This document shows positions 7,091-10,303 of a DNA stretch of 10,303 bases, in pieces (the first letter of the stretch is position 1; each line of letters begins with the position of its first letter). The stretch is from Leptofilum sp050292445 (lineage in GTDB: Bacteria; Chloroflexota; Anaerolineae; Promineifilales; Promineifilaceae), in contig JBNKLQ010000224.1 of assembly GCA_050292445.1 (NCBI GenBank), positions 1 to 10,303 of the forward strand, written 5' to 3'. The position numbers were made by a program, and so were the translations under genes. Under the pieces are notes generated by a model. It did not search any database. It was not told the origin of the DNA and was given only the letters and a program-made list of their open reading frames with translations.

Positions 7091-7303
7091 ATGTCAGAAA
7101 CTCAAGCAAGAACGCACACTCACTTGTTTACGCTGCGGGTATGGGTAGAGGATGTGGGAAACGACCGTTTCGAATTGCGTGGCCAGATCAAGCACGTCCT
7201 CACAGGTGAAACCACCTACTTCCGGGGAATGCCAGCCCTGCAGAAATTCCTAAAACAGTGGTTTGTGAAAGGCGATACTGTAACTAAACCACCCAGTGTT
7301 TAA
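7091..7303 (+). CDS. Small conserved HVLTGE-family protein, unknown function
   Basis: A 70-aa cytoplasmic protein. It has LFTLRVWVED (12-21), an aromatic/charged turn, LRGQIKHVLTGETTYFRGM (29-47), then a short helix PALQKFLKQWF. The pattern of strand, 'W/LRGxIxHVxxGE..YF' and helix is one I associate with a small hypothetical family common in Chloroflexota, often encoded near large regulators. I know of no proven function. GGAG (7077-7080) stands 10 nt before ATG 7091, which is a somewhat long spacing. It follows the strong terminator, so it must have its own promoter. A decayed relative lies at 1621-1896 on the other side of the regulator unit, which suggests duplication of this gene around the unit. 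Confidence 0.75.
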   Translation: MSETQARTHTHLFTLRVWVEDVGNDRFELRGQIKHVLTGETTYFRGMPALQKFLKQWFVKGDTVTKPPSV

Positions 7304-7361
7304 TAAGCTCTCTAATAGAGTCAATTTTGACCAACTGCTTACAAATTCTGGCAAACTAACC

Positions 7362-7394
7362 GCCGTTTCTCACCACTCTTGCTAGAGAAACGGC
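7362..7394. terminator. Possible bidirectional terminator between convergent genes
   Basis: GCCGTTTCTC (7362-7371) pairs perfectly with GAGAAACGGC (7385-7394) over a 13-nt loop. It sits between the + strand gene ending at 7303 and the - strand gene ending at 7415, where a shared terminator would be expected. No good T run follows on either strand. Its right arm overlaps one copy of the ACGGCCGT repeat. Confidence 0.4.
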
Positions 7395-7414
7395 CGTTAC
7401 ATTCGTTTCACTCT

Positions 7415-7549
7415 TTACGACCGCTTGCTGTGATCCACTGCCTTGAGAATCTTTAGGTTCAGCACAATAAAGCGCCAAAACTGGTACAGCTTGTTGTTCA
7501 TCCGCTTGCGATCTTTTTCCGTAATCTTCATCTTGTTTTCTTGCGTCAT
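7415..7549 (-). CDS. 44-aa basic protein downstream of the SQR-like gene
   Basis: A small gene reading MTQENKMKITEKDRKR, then a short middle (MNNKLYQFWRFIVLNLKILK) and AVDHSKRS. On the - strand GGAGAG lies about 8 nt before its ATG (complement of 7547-7549), and the gene starts 14 nt after the stop of the SQR-like gene, so the two should be co-transcribed. The N-terminal third is highly charged. The middle, YQFWRFIVLNLKILKAV, is an amphipathic or partly hydrophobic helix that could lie on the membrane. It is rich in Lys and Arg throughout. I do not recognise a family. Its tight linkage suggests an accessory subunit or membrane-contact peptide for the flavoprotein, which is inference. Being short, it could be a chance ORF, but the ribosome binding site and spacing argue for a real gene. 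Confidence 0.6.
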   Translation of the reverse strand: MTQENKMKITEKDRKRMNNKLYQFWRFIVLNLKILKAVDHSKRS

Positions 7550-7563
7550 TTTCTTACTCTCCA

Positions 7564-8997
7564 TTATTCAGGAATCAACTTCCAGCCAAAACGGCCGCGC
7601 AGCTTGTGCATAAACGTCGTGTGAATCATCCGCTTCATCCAGGCTCCGCCCAGCCCCATCTCCATGTGCGTTACAAACAGGTCACGGCCGTATTCGTTCG
7701 GATAGCGGCGGAAATCTGGCACAACGGGATAAATCATAATGGTCGCGGCCGAACCATCCCACAGCGAATCCCCCATTGAGGCAATACAGGCCGCCGCCAT
7801 TTCTGTCATGCGCTCGCTGTGGGTCATGCGCCCTTTTTGAATCAGGTCAATGATATTTTTTGCCACGATGCGGCCAATGATGCCAGACACCATGCCTGTA
7901 CGTGGTGGCGCGGCAGCGATTTTGGTACCATTTGGCGTCGTGTGTGGCTCAGAGATGGGCCCTGGCGGCGCAAACGCAATTCCAGCTGCAAAAATATTGT
8001 CGTAGTACGGATTTTGGTACAGTTCCGGCCAGGCAGTGGGGTTCATCTTCAGCCGATCATAGGGCAAACCATAAATTGCGTCTACCAGCACAAATCCGGC
8101 GGCATTCACCAATCGGTCAGACACATCTTGGCCATCTTTGCCGATGTAATTTAGGGCGATGCCTTTGAATTGGGGGATGAGCATGGCGAAATCGTATGAT
8201 GTTTCGCCATAGTTGCCATCATAATCTTCCCAATAAATTTTGTTTGCATCAACTTTGTTGACCCCTTTTTGCACTTCCCACTTAATGCCATACTCGCGAA
8301 AAACGGCCGTCATAAACGCTTCACTGGAAATAATCTCGCCCTGATATTTGGCATGAACCCCATGGACACCAAAATCGCCCACGTTTTTCTCATTGGAAAG
8401 CCAGAGCAGTTCCGCTTTGTCGCGTAAACCGCGACGCACCAAATCTTTGTGAATGTTAGTGATATATTCAAATGCCGCACCCTGGCACGTGGCCGATGGA
8501 TGGCCAGTCCCAATGACAAACTTGCGCGTCTCGCCTTGTTGCATCGCTTCGATTTGCTCAAAGTACACATCACGGCTTTTGGCGGCGTGTGGGGCGGTAC
8601 AAATCGATTGGGTGTATTCGTATTTGGGGCCTAAGCCTTCGGTCGCTTCGTAGTTCAGTTTGGGGCCAGTGGCAATAAGCAAATAGTCGTAAGGAACTTG
8701 CAGTTGCTGCCCATTGTCTTCACGTTCTACTTTTACAAATTGGTCATCGGGGTGAACGGCCGTTGCTTTGCCATGAATAAAATTGACATTTTTCCGCTTG
8801 TAGACAGGGGCCAGGGGGAAACGTGTCTGTTCAACGGACATGCGCCCAATGCCAACCCATACCCACGACGGCACGTAATAAAAATATTCGTGCCGGTTAA
8901 TCACCGTGATTGTGTGTTCTTTGCCCAGCGCGTCACCTAAATACAAAGCGGCCGTATGCCCCGCAAAGCCTGCACCAATAATTGCGATTTTTGCCAT
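7564..8997 (-). CDS. Sulfide:quinone oxidoreductase-like FAD-dependent oxidoreductase
   Basis: A 477-aa flavoprotein of the SQR/NDH-2 superfamily. The N-terminus has the FAD-binding Rossmann motif IIGAGFAGHTAA (6-17), and YLLIATGPKLNYEA (105-118) is the typical second FAD-contact segment. SQR features include NRHEYFYYVPSWVWVGIG, Cys133 (SICTAPHAA) and Cys171 (SATCQGAAFE), matching two redox cysteines of sulfide:quinone oxidoreductases, and PRTGMVSGIIGRIVAKNI (365-382). The end (ACIASMGD, then basic amphipathic helices GGAWMKRMIHTTFMHKLRGRFGW) fits the membrane-anchoring tail. The third cysteine, usually in 'AxGVC' near this region, appears replaced by Ala341 (FAAGIAFAPPG). If active it should oxidise a sulfur compound or similar donor and reduce quinone at the membrane. 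AGGAGG lies just before its ATG. The exact substrate is unsure. Confidence 0.85.
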   Translation of the reverse strand: MAKIAIIGAGFAGHTAALYLGDALGKEHTITVINRHEYFYYVPSWVWVGIGRMSVEQTRFPLAPVYKRKNVNFIHGKATAVHPDDQFVKVEREDNGQQLQVPYDYLLIATGPKLNYEATEGLGPKYEYTQSICTAPHAAKSRDVYFEQIEAMQQGETRKFVIGTGHPSATCQGAAFEYITNIHKDLVRRGLRDKAELLWLSNEKNVGDFGVHGVHAKYQGEIISSEAFMTAVFREYGIKWEVQKGVNKVDANKIYWEDYDGNYGETSYDFAMLIPQFKGIALNYIGKDGQDVSDRLVNAAGFVLVDAIYGLPYDRLKMNPTAWPELYQNPYYDNIFAAGIAFAPPGPISEPHTTPNGTKIAAAPPRTGMVSGIIGRIVAKNIIDLIQKGRMTHSERMTEMAAACIASMGDSLWDGSAATIMIYPVVPDFRRYPNEYGRDLFVTHMEMGLGGAWMKRMIHTTFMHKLRGRFGWKLIPE

Positions 8998-9060
8998 AAG
9001 ATCCTCCTCTTTATTCTCTTTTCGCTAGGAAAAATATTGTGCTGTGTACAGCCTGGTTTG
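8998..9060. promoter_or_regulatory. Divergent control region between SQR-like gene and exporter leader
   Basis: The SQR-like gene reads left, and the leader and exporter read right, so both promoters should lie in or near this stretch. On the - strand AGGAGG is followed by ATG at 8997. A 12-bp dyad GCTGTGTACAGC lies at 9041-9052 and could be an operator. I see no pair of -35/-10 boxes with proper spacing that I would defend. Confidence 0.35.
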
Positions 9061-9063
9061 GGT

Positions 9064-9174
9064 CAAGCAAATCACAGAAAAGCTTTTGGGAAAGAAAATG
9101 AGTTTTCTTGTGATTTGCTCAAGTAAAAGCCAAATGTGGGAGCATCTTAATGCCAAAATCTTTTTGGCTTTTAC
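9064..9174 (+). repeat. Twin-hairpin element, copy B
   Basis: This is the second copy of the element at 5264-5371. Stem 1 pairs AGCAAATCACA (9066-9076) with 9109-9119, and GAAAA (9077-9081) with TTTTC (9103-9107) after one bulged base, with a 21-nt loop. The same CAA spacer follows. Stem 2 pairs GTAAAAGCCAAA (9123-9134) with 9163-9174, 12 bp perfect. Its loop holds a small GCAT/ATGC stem. The stretch TTTGCTCAAGTAAAAGC is identical in both copies. Stem positions that differ from copy A differ on both arms, so pairing is kept. It opens the region that precedes the ABC exporter. Confidence 0.75.
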
Positions 9175-9230
9175 AAAAGCCTTCTGCGTGTGTTTGTATT
9201 AGATGCAGGAAAAGGAGAAAGGTTACACCA

Positions 9231-9266
9231 ATGGAAAAGATCCATATCCTTCGTTTATCTGTGTAA
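9231..9266 (+). CDS. Possible 11-aa leader peptide
   Basis: MEKIHILRLSV followed by TAA, preceded by a purine-rich AAGGAGAAAGG (9212-9222). It lies 57 nt after the twin-hairpin element and before a small hairpin, TGGTTGA/TCAACCA with a TTT loop (9271-9287). Size, strong ribosome binding site and position suit a regulatory leader peptide. A competing 24-codon frame from ATG 9203 overlaps it but has no ribosome binding site. Such a short frame may be chance. Confidence 0.3.
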   Translation: MEKIHILRLSV

Positions 9267-9344
9267 GTCGTGGTTGATTTTCAACCAAAAATTGCGTTTG
9301 GCAGCTTCTTTTGGCTGTGGTAGACTGGCGTTTCGTGCGTTTTG

Positions 9345-9363
9345 GCTGACCTAATCGGTCAGC
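9345..9363 (+). repeat. Hairpin in the exporter leader region
   Basis: GCTGACC (9345-9351) pairs with GGTCAGC (9357-9363) around a TAATC loop, a perfect 7-bp stem. No T run follows. It lies between the two possible leader peptides. Confidence 0.4.
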
Positions 9364-9417
9364 TGGTAACAGTGCTGGTGTCAGGCAGTCTGGCATCACA
9401 AAGGAGATTCTCCCATA

Positions 9418-9486
9418 ATGTTTCTGTTACATAGCTCCCCAAAAATTCGTGCAGCTGCTCCCTTCTGGGATTACCCCATCTGGTAA
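9418..9486 (+). CDS. Possible 22-aa leader peptide
   Basis: A short frame that reads MFLLHSSPKI, then RAAAPFWDYPIW and TAA. AAAGGAG (9400-9406) lies 11 nt before the ATG, a usable though long spacing. It ends 191 nt before the exporter gene and upstream of the pair of mutually exclusive hairpins. The end is rich in aromatic residues and Pro (PFWDYPIW), the kind of composition that can slow a ribosome. I infer a possible role in attenuation or ribosome-stalling control. No homology can be claimed, and the frame might be fortuitous. Confidence 0.35.
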   Translation: MFLLHSSPKIRAAAPFWDYPIW

Positions 9487-9612
9487 TCACTGGTTGGTCG
9501 AGCCATTGGCCGCTGGCCATTCTCGTCACTTCGCAACTTTTTACCTAACAACTTAATAATGTTTGTCATCGGCGTCTTGGACGGTAGTCGGCCGTCTCTA
9601 TCGGCGTCGCTG

Positions 9613-9659
9613 CTTGACTTGCGGTCGTGTGACCGTAGGTCAAGTTTGTAAACTTGACC
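9613..9659 (+). promoter_or_regulatory. Overlapping alternative hairpins before the ABC exporter
   Basis: Hairpin 1 pairs 9613-9626 (CTTGACTTGCGGTC) with 9631-9644 over a GTGT loop: 14 pairs, two of them G-U. Hairpin 2 pairs GGTCAAGTTT (9638-9647) with AAACTTGACC (9650-9659), all matched. Both need 9638-9644, so only one can form. Hairpin 2 ends 6 nt before the exporter's AAGGAGG (9666-9673 region) and could affect ribosome access; hairpin 1 would release it. As DNA, hairpin 2 is also a near-perfect 22-bp dyad and could be a repressor operator. No T run follows either. Confidence 0.6.
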
Positions 9660-9677
9660 AACATCCAAGGAGGAAAA

Positions 9678-10303
9678 ATGGAGTTACCCATCCGTCGTTA
9701 TGGGGATTTGATGTTTGAATATTTGTACCCGCTGCGGCGCAAAGTGTATTTGCTGGCCGGGCTGATCTTTGCCACGTTAGCCTTGCAGCTGGTCAACCCG
9801 CAAATCATTCGCAGCTTTATTGACACGGCCAGCGCAAACGCGCAGTCCACCACCAACACACAACCCCTTATCTGGGCCGGGGTTGTGTTCCTGATCACCT
9901 CGCTGCTGCTGCAAATGGTGGGCGTGGCCGCCACCTACGTGGGCGAAGACGTAGGCTGGCAATCCACCAACCAGCTGCGGGCGGATTTAGCGCGCCACTG
10001 CCTGCACCTGGACATGAGCTTCCACAATGAGCACACCCCAGGCGAAATGATCGAGCGCATCGACGGCGACGTGGCCAACATCGCCATCTTCTTTGCCCAG
10101 TTTGTCATCCGCATTGTGGGCAACCTGCTGCTGATTGCTGGCGTGCTCATCGTGCTGCTGTGGGAAGATTGGCGGATTTCATTGGCGCTGGGATTGTATA
10201 CGGCCGTTGCTCTCTACGGTCTGGGCAAGCTACGCCAAATCGCCGTGCCCGCCTGGAAAGCCGCCCGTGAAGCCAACGCCGAACTGATGGGCTTCATCGA
10301 GGA
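9678..10303 (+). CDS. ABC exporter, N-terminal transmembrane part (truncated by window edge)
   Basis: The first 208 residues of an ABC transporter of the fused membrane-plus-ATPase exporter type; the gene is open at the right edge, so its ATPase domain is outside the window. ATG 9678 follows AAGGAGG with 5 nt spacing. Predicted membrane segments lie at about residues 23-44 (VYLLAGLIFATLALQLV), 63-87 (PLIWAGVVFLITSLLLQMVGVAA), 138-162 (FFAQFVIRIVGNLLLIAGVLIVLLW) and 167-183. Between them, FHNEHTPGEMIERIDGDVANI (115-135) is the conserved coupling-helix region of exporter membrane domains ('fhnrhtsGel..Ri..Dv'). Codon use is more GC-rich than in the genes at the left of the window. Substrates of such exporters range from lipids to drugs and cannot be told here. 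The long structured leader suggests regulated expression. Confidence 0.9.
   Translation, partial: MELPIRRYGDLMFEYLYPLRRKVYLLAGLIFATLALQLVNPQIIRSFIDTASANAQSTTNTQPLIWAGVVFLITSLLLQMVGVAATYVGEDVGWQSTNQLRADLARHCLHLDMSFHNEHTPGEMIERIDGDVANIAIFFAQFVIRIVGNLLLIAGVLIVLLWEDWRISLALGLYTAVALYGLGKLRQIAVPAWKAAREANAELMGFIE

Noticed and set aside
7320..7331. Dyad GTCAATTTTGAC, similar in ends to the exporter dyad
   Set aside because: Only the short GTCAA/TTGAC ends are shared and the site lies just after a gene end rather than before one, so a common operator is not supported.
9471..9668. Minus-strand frame of 65 codons in the exporter leader
   Set aside because: It covers the hairpins and has no ribosome binding site; translation is charged and unlike any family I know.
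9060..9677. T-box or other known riboswitch in the exporter leader
   Set aside because: No T-box sequence (AGGGTGGTACCGCG-like) or other aptamer core that I recognise.
1..10303. CRISPR array, tRNA, rRNA, transposase or integrase
   Set aside because: None seen: no regularly spaced repeats, no cloverleaf-like sequence noticed, and no transposase motifs in any real reading frame.

Overview
The window looks like a chromosomal segment of a Chloroflexota bacterium, probably of the Anaerolineae/Ardenticatenia type. This rests on a long BTAD-type ATPase regulator, a small 'HVLTGE' protein family I associate with this phylum, an SQR-like flavoprotein, moderate GC, and a very over-represented palindrome, ACGGCCGT (10 exact copies in 10.3 kb). 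The assignment is inference; there is no rRNA or other marker gene here.

Layout. (1) Positions 1-1457 hold four co-directional genes on the + strand: the C-terminal part of an M35/aspzincin metallopeptidase, a small beta-rich protein with a 'GIYVEVDT' type domain, and two small helical proteins with Pro-rich linkers. The third gene has an in-frame TAA just after its best start. (2) Positions 1458-2001 hold no intact gene, only a decayed copy of a small protein family whose intact member lies at 7091. (3) Positions 2002-7303 hold a BTAD/AAA/TPR regulator of 1067 aa, a SnoaL-like ester-cyclase-family protein, a secreted six-repeat SMP-30/NHL-like beta-propeller ending at a strong intrinsic terminator, and the small HVLTGE protein. 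(4) Positions 7415-8997 on the - strand hold an SQR-like FAD oxidoreductase followed by an unlisted 44-aa gene. (5) Positions 8998-9677 form a long structured intergenic region leading to (6) the N-terminal part of an ABC exporter that runs off the right edge.

The most interesting signal is non-coding. A ~110-nt element built of two adjacent long-looped hairpins occurs twice in the same orientation (about 5264-5371 and 9064-9174), each time upstream of a ribosome binding site. The copies share the CAA linker between hairpins, but stem bases have changed on both sides so that pairing is kept. The second copy begins the region ahead of the ABC exporter. That region also holds two possible leader peptides with good ribosome binding sites and, just before the exporter, two hairpins that share an arm and so exclude each other. 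This layout resembles a leader-controlled (attenuation-like) exporter gene, but no function can be proved from the sequence alone.

The regulator, SnoaL protein and propeller are closely linked and may be a regulatory/metabolic unit. The SQR-like protein is a likely membrane-associated quinone reductase with an altered cysteine set. The first four genes look like an accessory cassette of unknown purpose.
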